A stretch of 64,000 bases of DNA, taken from NCBI GenBank assembly GCA_013365325.1, contig JABVXV010000020.1:310001-374000 (forward strand). Reading direction: 5' to 3'. How positions within the stretch are numbered: the first letter of the stretch is position 1; the number at the start of each line of letters is the position of its first letter. Below the pieces are notes generated by a model. The model was not told the origin of the DNA, made no database searches, and was given only the letters and a program-made list of their open reading frames with translations. This stretch comes from Dipetalonema caudispina. Lineage: Eukaryota; Nematoda; Chromadorea; Rhabditida; Onchocercidae. Of this stretch, positions 12,103 through 24,780 are shown piece by piece. A program made the position numbers and the translations under genes.

Positions 12103-15100
12103 GTTGTAGTAAATTCTTCTAAATAGGAGTGGAAAATAAATGTCGATTATTCTATTCCGTTCGGGAAGACAAGTCAGTACTTCAAGATATGCTTTAATGA
12201 GTTAAGGAAATGATTTGAATTTTTAATCAGAAAAAACTTCAGAAGCACAACGCATCTCAAAAATTCGTTCTGTAAAGTACGTAATTGATAAAATGAATTT
12301 TGTAAAAAAAAAGTGCTCTAATATCATTTTAGAATGCTTTTTCATTTAGTCGATAAATTTTGTTTGGCACTATGAAAAGTCATTATTTTTGAATAGTTAA
12401 ATTTGCACTAACTTTTTTGTTTCATCGATCCATAGAGCAAAAGTTTTTCGTCTTTTTTTTTTAAAAAAAAACTCATTTTCAGAAGGGAGGAATGATCCAA
12501 AGGATGAAAAGATCGGTAGCACATTTTTTACCGCCTTCCACTCTCGACTTGTTGCAGTAAATTCTCGATATTTAACCATAATAGTTTTTCCATGAAATTA
12601 TGATTCATTTTTTTCCGAATTTCACATTCCGCTCAATTTATTTTCATTCATCCATAGCATCATCAATTGCCCATTATTATTTAAATTAGCATTAAGTAGA
12701 AATTTTTGAACTTGCCTTTTGAAGGTTTAGCAGAGTTTTTGTAGAAATCAATTCTCAGAAAAAAATGTTTAAATATGAAGTGCTTAAATGTGTGTATAAT
12801 TTCAACTTTCGTCGAACTTTTTAAAATTTACTTCCTCTATTTCGATTTGATAACATTGGTAAACTTTTGTTTGTTGAAATTAAGAAGAAGAAGAGGGCTA
12901 TAAGTCAAATAAGTACCAGCTAAAGAAATGAAGCACTTTTAAGATTAAAGGAACTGCGATTAATTCTGTGTTTTCAGGATTTGTTAAGAAGTTGAATTTA
13001 CAGCTTTATAGGCATGAAAATCCTTGCGCCTGCTGAAAATTTAATGATCGACCAATTTCGATTTAAAATAAGACACTTCTCTTCCAATTCAATTATTATA
13101 TTTCATTTGAAAAACAGGAGGCTTTCCATTTCAAATAAACCCAACATTAAATTTTGAAATTTTTCATCAGCGGGCAGATGAAAAGTTTGTTGACAAGAAG
13201 TAGATTCTAAAATATAGAATCAAGAAAATTTCCTATTAATTTTTCATAACTTAAATGAATATTTTAAATGTTGAATAATTAATTCAAATTTTAGACTTTC
13301 CTAAATGGCACCACTTTATCCACTCCCCATCATTTTAGTGTAAATTATTTCATTAGTGTTATCAATTGATTTTTTTTTTCATTGATCAATTTTTCCATAA
13401 AATGTAATTCTTAAAAGTTGCATTTCCCAACCATTCTTTGATGATTGATGAAAATTCATTGACTTAACTGCAATGCATATTTAATATTATTGGATTTGCT
13501 TCATTTCACAGTTGGAAGAATTTTTTTGTTTACAATAAAAAAAACGATCTATTTTATTTTTCCTGCAACCGATTTGGACCATTCTATTGATAAAATCAAA
13601 ATGATCGCTTTGTGAATTTGTTTTTGCTTAAAAAGTTGCAATTTATTCAAAAGCTATCTTTCATCATTGCGCGAATAAAATTATTGTATCTTCATTTACC
13701 CATCAGTTCATCAATTTTCAACTTTGATGATTTTTTTGGGTAAAAATGCTCTACTAAAAGATTTTACATCTTTGGAGAAAAAAAGTTTAATATTATTTGC
13801 ATTTTGAAATTTTTTTTAAAGTAAATAAAACTTTTGTTGTCGATTTGACCCAAGAATAATACTGGACTTCAAACTTCACAATTTTATTTATGCCATGAGT
13901 TTATCGTCAAATGTTACCTTTAACAACAATTTTATAGTTGCTTTTTTTTTTCTTATTTTTAATGTTTTAAAATAAACTTAGATAAAAGATGAGCTTTGAT
14001 TTGATTTGATCTTGTCATTGTCGTTTTTTTTTATGTCTGATCCAAAAGATTGTGAAATTGTATAATTGTATGAAACACTCTTACACTAACAATAATTTTC
14101 ATAATTTCTCCATTAATAACAACAACTTCTTGACTAATAAGCTAACAAGACTCTTTTCAACCAACTAAGAACCAAAAATTTCGTTCATTTTTTGTAATTC
14201 AGTGTTAAAACTTCTTGCAAAAAATTATTTTATGTTATCTCATACATTCAAATTTTTTTTCAAATGTTTCTATCCGTTCATTTTTTCCTTTGTCGATTTT
14301 TCTCATTTTTCTTTTTTTCATCTCTTCTATCATTGCTTCTGAAAAGAATATATGAAAATATTTCCATTTCATCGATTTATTCTATTTTCAAATCTGAGTA
14401 CTCTCTTCAAACTGTCTTGTTTCTTCTTTTCAAATGTTCTTTTTGTGGATGAATGAAGGAAATGGCAGTTAGTGTAGTAATTAGTAGTTAAGAAATTAGA
14501 ATTTGCACAGATGATGCTCAAAAAAGGGAAGACAAGCATTTGTCGTTGCAAATTTGATAAAAGAAGATGACAAGGATATTTCGTCGTATAGTTGTTAGCA
14601 CATTCCTAATTACCTTTTAATTAATAATTTTTCTTGCTGAATTACTTTCAAGCCTCTTTTAGCAGTGAATATTTAGCTGTATTTCCAATAAAGTCTGAAG
14701 AAGAAAATTCTAACAGTCACAGAACAAAAAATTTTGTCAGATCAATCGAGAAATTGGACGATCATTGTATACTAGTTTTTCAGTTTTCGGTTCGTAAACT
14801 AAGCTATGCTCACCACGTAGATGAAGTTTATTACACGTCAAACTATACGTCAAGTTACTTATTTATACTTCAAAACTGCCATATCATTTTACTTTTTAAT
14901 TCTGCGTCCACTTTATTGCAACCCGAATAGCATGAATAAATGTGAATGCATGAAAATTTATCGCATTTATAATTTTTAGTTAATTTATTGAAAAATTCAA
15001 ATTCAACCGTAGAAAAGATTATGTCTGATAAAATTTTCGAAACTAATTTCTTATACCATAAAATGATCAGTTCAATAGGATGTGAGAAATGTAACTGATC

Positions 15101-16341
15101 GCTTGGACATCTTTAAAGGAAAGTAAAAAATTTCTTTCTAAATAAAATTCCCTGGCAAATATTTTGTTATTTTGAGTCCTTTTTTTTCCACTTCTTTCCT
15201 TCGAACAGCTGCAAAAAAAGATTTTCTTAATATTTGTCGATGTCAACTACAAATTGTTCACTTAAAAATATTTCCATAATGGCATATGTCTAAGATACGA
15301 TTACTTGTTTGTGTTTCTCCGATATACTTTTTTTTTTTCTCCATTCAAAAATAGAATAAGTCTAAGCAATATTTTCTATCCTTGAAATTTTTAATTGTTT
15401 TCTTCCTTTGTCGTTCGAATCCTCCAAATTTATAACGGTCCTTTTTCTATCCTAATGGAAAAACCTAAAGAGAATAATAAAAATTGTAAACCAATTCTTG
15501 AGCATTGGTTTGCTGCAAATCCTTTAACATAGCCAAAGTATGGTGGGAAGTTGTTTGGTTAAATTTTGTGAGAGTTACAGCTTATTAAAAGCTTTCTCAT
15601 ATGGAAAGCATACAAAGTACTATTAAATTAGCAATAATGAAAGAAAAAAAAAAAAACTCTTGAAAATTTTCCCTTTTTTTCCTGTTTTTTTTTTTTTTTT
15701 TTTTTTTGTTCTCGAAACCAAAAGTAAAATTTCAGTTTTTTTTTTTTAATTTTACCTAAACATTTCCTCTCGAAAATACAAACTAAATTGAAGGAATGTT
15801 TTGACATGGCACATGCCTATGAGTTAATTTCTTGTCATGCCAAATCAACAAGTTAATATATAAATTTGCTCACAGACATTTATACATCTTAAAACTAGAT
15901 ACTGAGTTAAATTTTTAATACTAAATGATACCGATAGTAAATGAAGATGGTGCAACTGACGTGAACAGAATGAACTGAATGAATGTATCGTGGAAATCTG
16001 GAAATGTCGAATAACAGCAACAAAGTACAATGTCACTAATTAATCAATCATTTTATAGACAGATCAATGGGATCTATACCAGGCTCTTTTTCCTGATATA
16101 TAGCTCTACTACTGTCTAATTTTAATTTATGATTGCCACTTTTTCAACACTTGCGGAAATCATCGAACTATGATAAATTGACGGTCAATTTTATTCCTAC
16201 AATTTTTCGATAATTATTTCATTATCTGCAGAATATTTCAGTTCTGTCCACATATCCAATGGAATTTTTATTTGTCTCATATCACGGATAATGTATTTAA
16301 TGTTTGGTATATCCATTTTGAATGGAATAATGGACTGTCTG

Positions 16342-16676
16342 CTATCGGCAGATAATTATTTTGTTGCAGGATTGAATATTCAGTATGCAGGACATTGTGG
16401 TACCTATTGCAGGACAGGCTACTGTGGGACTTTCTTGATATTTGCAAACGGAATATTTAGCAGAGAAATCAGAAATAGAAATCCTGTAATTACTGCAGCA
16501 TAAGTCATTAATTTAGAAATTTCGAACTTAAACCAAACAACCAAATTTAAATAAGTACTCACATCTTCCGTTACTTTCATCATATGTGAAAATACGTGTG
16601 TAATAGTAGCTTCCCGTAAGTATCGACGTAAATTTTATTCCGGTGGAAAATCCATGAGAAGTAATGAACTTATACG
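16342..16676 (-). CDS. 3' part of a second secreted Cys-rich protein gene (partial)
   Basis: Two minus-strand exons fit: 16676-16559 (acceptor TTTTCAG, donor GA|GTACTT) and 16492-16342 (acceptor CTGCAG, TAG stop). Together they read YKFITSHGFSTGIKFTSILTG..., then YYYTRIFTYDESNGRC, then a Cys-rich tail (YSVCKY, VACPA, MSCIL, QSCNK, IIICR). The order of FKFIS/YKFIT, an aromatic WYLW/YYYTR block and a C...C tail parallels exons 3-4 of the gene at 7.6-9.4 kb, so I infer a diverged paralogue. The upstream exons, including the signal peptide, were not found. A 59-base candidate exon at 17137-17079 would join in frame (GTAAGA donor, phase 1) but has no homology support. It could be a pseudogene. Confidence 0.5.
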
Positions 16677-19272
16677 CTGAAAAGTAGAGGTAAATCAATC
16701 ATCATTAAAAAATCCTCATTTTGTTAAAAAGAATCATTGAAAATTGATAAATAAGTAAAATAAAATTGAAGAGCGATATAAAAATCGATATGAAAGGAAA
16801 AGAAATATGGTGACAGAATCCAAGAAAGTGTAAAAATCATGAAATACATATTAATCGCTTCACTTCACTTCTACAAATTACTTTCCGGTTTTTTTCCTCT
16901 TTTTGAAATTTTGTATTTTTGATTTTTCATCAAATTATTCACTTGACAGAATCAAACAGGCCATTTTTTGTTCATCTTACATGTTTTGTTAGGCGACAAG
17001 GTATCTATTTTGAAAGAAATTACTGAAGTCAACTTTTATATTATTCCGCTCGATCTAATTTAATTAAAGTTATCTTACAGGTAAAGTTAAATCGAATGCC
17101 AAGTTTAGATATTTCTTGCTCGTTTATTGAATTAATGCTACAACTGACTATTTTAATTCTTACATAAAGTTCATTTTAGCATAATGAATCAATATAATGA
17201 ACTTCAAAATAATTTGATTTTCCATAATATTTTTCATATAGCGAATGTATTATTAACTTTTTTAAAGAATTGTTAAAAAATTTTACTTTGAAAAAGTTAT
17301 TAGTTTAAGATAAAAGATAGCATTGTGATACCGATTGGAATGTTAATATTAATTAGTAAAAATTGATAAAAATCTAATTTGAAAGATGTTATCAATGGCA
17401 CATTGATGTTTTTTAAAAGAAATAGCAATAACCTTGATACGTATTTAATTTCTATAATTCATTTATTAGCATGAAATCTATTAATCCTTGCCCTTCATAT
17501 TCTGATTTCTAGTTTTAAGTGTGAATTTGGTTTTTTAATTTATTTTCTCACTTGCTTAATTTCTTACCAAGTATTAATCTATAAAATTTGCAATTCTTGT
17601 TCGGCAAATTACGAGAATTTAAATTTATAAGAGACTTTAAAATAATTCCAGTCTCTCCCTCTCTGCCTTAAAAGAAACATCATGAAGAGTTTACTAATTG
17701 TTGCTGAAAATTAGAATTAAATTATTGCAAGTTATTCTAACATCTAAATTTGCTTCCAACTTTTCACTCTATATTTCTTTTACTTCTTTTAAATTCAATG
17801 TTTGGATAAATTATTAAGTAAATTTTGAAATTTATTTGACTTATGGAGGAATATTTACAAGAATTAAATCATCGCCATGATTCCTTGCCACTTTCTCTAA
17901 TGAAAAAAATTCATTCTTTCTTAGATTCCGATAATGTTTCATTTGATAAAAAAAAAAAAGAAAGTAAAACTGATCAAATAATTTATTGCTTTTAGCTCTC
18001 TTCTCCATTTCCTTTCACTTTTTTTCTATTAAATCTAAAATATTATTATTCTAGCTCTGTCGAAGATTTTCTAACTTATAAATTCCAATAAAAGTTAAAC
18101 AATTTTTTCTTGCTTCAATCAGCAAATTAATAATTAGTTTGTTGCATTGGAAATTTCTATCAATTTTCCTTCTTGTTTATTCATCTTGCAGCTTGTTGCC
18201 TTGTTGTTGATAATTGAAAAGTTGAGAGTTACATGCTTAAAGCCAATTATTAAAGTTTGGTTATGGAAAGAAAAAAGAAAAAATAAAACAAAGAAGAAAA
18301 GTAATTTTTTGCTTTTTTTTTTCCTTAATTTTTTAGATTCGATAAATTGAAATGAAAAATTCGAAATTTCAAAATCTATCCATTTTTTTCTCATACTTTC
18401 AATATATTATAAAATGAATTGCATTGGCAAGTTTACCGATTGTTAAACATTCTTCACTCCATTCATCATCTTATTGAAAATACACCAGCTGATGGGATGA
18501 TAAGTGTAACCCTTATAAATTAGAAGTGGACAAAAAACATTCTCCTCTACTTAGAATAACGAAGATTTACTTGGTACAAGTTTACTGTTTTCTTAAAATT
18601 TTTGAAAAAAAAAAAAAAACACTTATCTTCTCAACTATTGTTGCATTTATGTCATAATAATTATTTTCTATTTAGTAATTCAGTATGAAATTAGGTTTAA
18701 TTAAAATAGCAATATTATTTTTATCGAATGATAATTTCCATATCATTTAAACATTTTCTTAACTTAAACCTTTTTAATTTACTTATGTATCCATCCATTT
18801 AAATATCATTTATCAATGAGAAGATTTTTATGCTATACAAATGCACTAATGACAGAACTGAAATAATCAATTGTGAAGTTTGAAATTTAATTTAAACTAA
18901 AAGCATGTTTCAAATGAAAAAGTGGAAGGAATACAAATAATTATTAAATGAATTATTGACATGGCAAGGTGTAAACTGATCAACTTGTTTACAAATGGTG
19001 AGCATGGAAAAACAGCACTTATTTTTGATTCATTTCTTTTTACCAATCATTATTGAATCTTATCTGATCACTTAAAACAAGACAAGCAAATCAAATGAAA
19101 TCTAATCTGTTTTTTTTTTTTTTTTTTTCTTTTTTTTGAACTTCAATACTGAATAAATAAACATTGGTAAGTAAATAGAGAAGATAAGATCAATAGTACC
19201 CATGTTGATGTTAATTGTCTTTGGTGTTAACATAAATATAAATTCAAATTCACACTGACAGGTAGTAGTTGT

Positions 19273-19335
19273 GTTTGTTTGTCTGTCTGTCTGTCTGTCT
19301 GTCTATCCTGTGTGTGTGTGTGTCTGTGTGTCTGT
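19273..19335. repeat. TGTC/TG microsatellite
   Basis: Tandem GTCT units followed by TG dinucleotides with interruptions. It is a simple sequence repeat in non-coding DNA. Confidence 0.9.
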
Positions 19336-20814
19336 ACTAGTTTATCTAAGTGTTAGCTAGCAGCTTACGATGATACTATGGTGAGATATCATAACACGCA
19401 AATAGTCAGGTGGAGATTTTTTTTTTTTTCTCCATCAATATATCTTTGAAAACTTTCACTAACTTCAATTTTTACTCATACCTATTTACGCTCCCTTAAC
19501 TTCCTATTTACTCATATATCATTGGCTTTTTCATCCAATCTTAAATTACCTTTCATCTTTATTTTAAAACAAATCTTTTCCTACTACTTTTATGAGCATG
19601 AAATAGAGTGATTTTCCAATGTTGTAATTACGGTAACGTTATAATGTGATCATGATAACGTATAACGTGATCACTTATAGACACGTAAAATAAGGTTTGT
19701 TATTCTCCCTCATACTAAATGTTTTTCCAAACTAAATGTTCGAAAACATCATCAATACGTAATCTTCGAAGGGAACATAATGAGGAATTTTTAAATTAGA
19801 AAGATAAGGACCATTATTATGAAGATATGACGTAAATTTTTAAGATTGAATCTAATTTAACTTAGCATATTCAATTCCACTCAAGCTGATAGATTAAGTT
19901 TGAAGTCGAAAAGTAGAAATAAGGATTTGAACAGTGAATTAGACACATTGCCCTTTCAAATATTCATAACTATGAGGAAGGATTTGAATTCATTTTCCTA
20001 TCACTCTTAAAAGCATTATTTATTATCAACTGTGATAAGATTCATTTCGAAGTGCTATCTTCGAATCTCGAAAAGGAAAGCAAAAGTGATTATTGTTTTT
20101 CCTATGAACTTTTTTTTTTTTCATTTACACTACTAACTTAATATCTCAGCAAAATTCGAAAGTTAACAATATTAGTCTACTATTTGTAAATATCTAACAA
20201 TGAGTAAAGTTTTCTCGATCAGTAAGTTCAAATTTAGGATAAAATTCAACGTCAAAATGAAACTTATCTTAAATGATTTAAGATCAATTTCGTCAGCAAA
20301 ATGATTTGTACACTTAAAATGGATGAATCATGCAGAGATTTCAGAAATTTATCTTTTCGATGGGAAAAAAAAAATTTTCAAAACCAGAATACCACTGTAA
20401 TATCAGATAATTAATGGTTTTAATATGTTAGAAAAGTGAAAAAAAAAAAAAAGAAGAAAAAAGCCTTCAATATTAAGGTTGAAGATTAAATTTCAGAATA
20501 TTCCTAAATTTTTAGAGTTCAATCTGCCAAAAAGTATTTGACAATTCAGTAAATTACTGTATATTAAAAAGAAGAAAGAAATGTACGATGTGACAGACGT
20601 TAACCACAATGAAAAGAACTTGTTTTAGGTATGTATCGATGGATAGATGGATGATTTATAAAATAAAATGCGAAATGCATTCTTCTCGTAGACAACCACT
20701 AAAGTCTACCCATTTTCATTTCATTTCAACCATTTGTCCTTTACATCATATTTTGTGTTTTGTTTTGCAAATATCTTTCCCTTTTGTTGTTGTTATTTCC
20801 TTTCAATTTCTTTT

Positions 20815-20816
<2 letters not shown>

Positions 20817-20890
<74 letters not shown>
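20817..20890. repeat. Poly(T) run of 74 bases
   Basis: An uninterrupted run of 74 T. Its length in the assembly is unlikely to be exact. The open frames that cross it on either strand (poly-Phe or poly-Lys) are artefacts. Confidence 0.95.
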
Positions 20891-20891
<1 letters not shown>

Positions 20892-23800
20892 TTCCTTATT
20901 ATATGATCATTAAATGGCATCATTATCTTATCAATTTCAAATAATTTAATTCCAAACTTTAACTTTAAAAAAAAAATTTCAATTTCAAGTGAAAAAAAAA
21001 TTAAAAAGTAAAAATTGATTGCAACCTATCAGTTTGCTATAATCACATACTTTTTTTTTTTTTTTTTATTATCCTATTAGTTTTATCACAATGATATTAT
21101 CAATTTTCATTCAGATTACCGCTAATTTGAGATTAGAATAGGTATCATATTATAATTCATATTCCATAGCTAAGGCATTTTAGTTCGGTTGTTGATTAAT
21201 TACCATCTTGCTAATTTTATCTTTTTTTTTTTTTTTTCATCAGAGAATTGCAAAAATTGGTAACAGTAAGATTTGTTCATCCTATGAGGAAACTAAAATT
21301 CAATTGAATGCTATCCGAGAAGTCGTTAATTGGCATCAGCGATATTTGCACTGTTACAAGAAACAAATTTTGCAAAGCAAAAGTATACCATATGCTTTTT
21401 TAGCATGGACCACTAATTTGGCTTATTCTAACAAAACTTCAAAATCTTTTTGGTCTCTGAGATTTTTACCCTACAAATGATCATTGAATGATATGTCTAA
21501 GAGTACAGCTACAATGCTAGGCTCATTTTCTGAAATAATCTTGAACTAATTAAGGAGTAATTCAAATTTTCAATTGTTGATTTATTCATATTTTTTCAAA
21601 AGAAATGAGTAGGCCAAAAAAAAAAAAATAATAAAAGAAATTCAAAATGAACAATGAATTGATGGCTATCAAGAGTAGAATTTAAATTTTGCAAATTTCG
21701 TGCCAATTTACAAACTATTCTTTTGTGATATCGTCGTATGAGAATGCTACACATCAAATTTTTCACCAAAATTAATAGTGACATAACTTTTTTGCATAAA
21801 TACTTTTTCTTGGATCAATTTTTAGTGCAATATATCAATTATACTAGGCCATCGAAAAACCATCCTGTTCTTACATTATCCTAGGCTATCATATATTCCT
21901 ACTAAATCATTGAAAAATCATTATATTCTTATATGTTAGTTGTAATAGGCTATTGTGAAAAAAAAAAAAAAAAAAACCCAACGTATTCTTCAAAATCTTT
22001 TCTTTAAAAATGTTTTAATGCTTCACACAAAAAATTTCTAAGGCCTACTCTTTTTCCATCTTCATTCTGACAATTTTTCTTTATCATATTGTTCACTGAT
22101 ATCAAATCACAGTTCATCGATATTCTCTGATCTCTTTTTTGTCTCTTAAAACTTCTTATCATAATTTAAAAAAAAAAAAGGAAAAACTTTAAAAAGTAAC
22201 TCAGTTTATTTGTCAATGATCATAGAAATAAATGAAAAATTATGGAATATTCGTTAAGCCAATTAAATTCAATTAATCTTAATTGCAATCTTTTACATTG
22301 CTGGAAAAAATGGAACGTTGTATCGTTCATCCAAAAAAAAAAAAAAAAAAAATTATCTTTTCTAATAAATTACACTTTTGGAGTATTAAAATTAATTTTA
22401 GTTTTTATACTATTATGATTAAGATAAACGAGATCGTTATTTTTTGTTGACATTATTATTACTATTATTTTTATTTAGATATTATTGTCCCCGTTCATTT
22501 CATTCCCAATTACTGTGTTATTAGAATTGATGAACTTTACCAAAAAAAAAAAAAAAGCAACACTCGAAGCATTTCCAAACTCACTGAATCACTGATAAGA
22601 ACAATGTTCACAAAGCAAATATCATCGATTAATTAACTGCATAACAATTATCTTTCTAACTTTTTAATAAATTTGTTTTTCCCACATAAAATAAGAGATC
22701 GGACTTTTTTATTTAAATTCCGTCCTTTTTTTTTTTTTTTCTTCAAGATTATATTTTTTGGTTCATTACAAACAACTTTCAGCACATTTAATTTTGATAT
22801 GATTGATTGATAAATGAAAATTTCATATCTTTCTAATAATTTCTGTACATCTTTTTTCCATCGATTTGGTTTTATTTTCAAAGTTTTGAATAGATATTAA
22901 TTCGTATATTCAGTTGTTGCTCTCTGTGCAAACAATCATAAAATTTAAATCGAATAAAAAGTTAGTCAAAAGTACATTTCGTTAGTATGTTTTCGTGAAA
23001 TAGCCAAAATACTTTTTTTTTTTTCCTCATATTTATCTTTTTTCTAATTGATAAGAAGCATTTTCATTTCATTCTACGACATTGTTACAAATTGAATTAT
23101 TACAAAAAGAAATAACTTCTCATTATCATTTAACACTCAATAATTTGCAATATTTTCAATATATTAACTGTCTATAACACTTTGTGATTAAGTATTCATA
23201 ACATTTTATAATTACTAATTTACTGCTTCAGATCAGCTATTTAAAAAATATTTCCATTTAATACTTCATTACCTATTTTTAATTGCTTATATTTCATACT
23301 TTAGTATATATTAGCTTTCTTTTCATTTGTGGTGCAATTTTTCTTCGCATTTATGCACGAAATGAACTTCAATTGCATAATATCTGTGAAATTAGCAGCA
23401 ATTATTCGTCGTATTTTCAGTGTTTTCATTGAAGCAGATTAATTCACTTCTTTTTAAGACTTCTCTGTTGAACTTAACATCGTCCATTTTAATTATTAAT
23501 AAATTTTTAAGCATCATTGTCAAGTTTTATTTAGTTGAACGATTACACTTCATTCATTAGGTATAACTGAAATTTAATTTATTTTGTCGTCGTATCAGTT
23601 AATTCCCCGCATACATTACTTTTGAAACATTACGGTATTTATCTCAAAGTTGTCCTACCAACATTTTAGCTACTTGGATTCTTAATTATTAGTATAAATT
23701 ATTACTCAACTAATTTTCTTCAAAATACCTATGTCTATTTAGGTGCTGTAACGTAATTTACAGCAGTTTGCAATTTCGGAATTCAGCTTTCCAATAAAAA

Positions 23801-24780
23801 TCAAAAATCCCCGAGTTACCAAATAAAGTAAACAGTTCTACTTTTTTCAAGACGAGTTTTGCTTATATTTGGACTGCATTCTGATAAGTGGTAAAATATT
23901 ATGACTGGTTAAAATTGCAATTTTTGAATTATTAGTTTCTAAGAATTGTAATGGTTCAATAGGTAATTCATATTAGTGAATATCCACCGAAACTTTCTAA
24001 AACAATTTTCGTTGTATCTATTGAGTGATTACTACTATTTTTCTGTTAAATTTATCATTGACATAAAATTAATAAAAAAAATCATCGCGAAAATGTTAAT
24101 TTATTAGAATTGCTCTGTCATAATCGATTCAACTTATCAAATTGCACTATTTACTTCATCTTTATTAGCATTATTTTTCAGTCATCATTGTCATAGTAAA
24201 TTCCTACATTTAATATGTAACATATAAAAGCAAAACTTACTTTTTTCTTTCTTTTTTTTTTTTTTAATTTTTTGAAAGTATCAGATTTCTTTTATTAGTG
24301 TTGAAACAAAAACAATCATTCATTATATCATGTATGAAATATCAAATTCGTATCTCACATTAATTACATTTTCATCAAGAGAAGTTTTAAAACAAGTTTT
24401 TTCTCCTTTCTTGGAAAATCGAAATAACAAAAATAGTGCTGATTACTGTTCAATGACAATTTCTTCAAGTTTTATTTATTTTATTGCAATCAGAATCTTA
24501 TCGCAGTTTACGTAAGAAATGATGAAGATGCTGCAGAAACCATAGTTTTATTCATAAGATTCTCTCAAATAATTTCATCATTATTTTCTCTATTTTATAT
24601 TACTATTTTCTTGCAGATATGATGATTGTCGGATTTTCCTCGCATACGATATTAATGATACTTAATCCTCTTCCTTCTTATCAACATTATCTATGCGATA
24701 TTTAGTGTCACTCATACATTCATCCTGATTCTAAAATATTCTTAGAAGTTCAATTGATTCGGCTTAAAGTTTTTCAGAAA

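Larger units (their letters stand above)
10809..16341. other. Gene-poor stretch with assembly gap
   Basis: More than 5 kb without a supportable gene. It contains an imperfect inverted repeat (11598-11673), a 100-N gap with duplicated flanks (11761-12102), and many A/T homopolymers such as the T run near 15686-15707. Open frames near 14.3-14.9 kb and 15.8-16.0 kb lack ATG starts or coding character. Confidence 0.5.
16677..24780. other. Gene-poor stretch upstream of the glutamate transporter
   Basis: About 8 kb of AT-rich sequence. It contains a candidate exon at 17079-17137 for the partial secreted-protein gene, a TGTC/TG microsatellite (19273-19335), a T74 run (20817-20890) and other homopolymers. 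An open stretch at about 21244-21480 follows an acceptor-like TTTTCATCAG but has no recognisable product. The promoter of the transporter must lie in the right-hand part; no element was identified. Confidence 0.45.

Noticed and set aside
15413..15422. GTTCGAATCC, a match to the tRNA B box
   Set aside because: No matching A box or cloverleaf arms were found upstream at the right distance.
15845..16036. Minus-strand 63-codon frame with a hydrophobic start
   Set aside because: It lacks an ATG start and splice support, and lies just past the stop of the partial Cys-rich gene.
16291..16503. Plus-strand 70-codon frame with Cys and Gly
   Set aside because: It is the reverse-strand shadow of the last exon of the minus-strand Cys-rich gene.
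20609..20944. Open frames with long poly-Phe or poly-Lys
   Set aside because: They are produced by the 74-base T run and have no other coding features.
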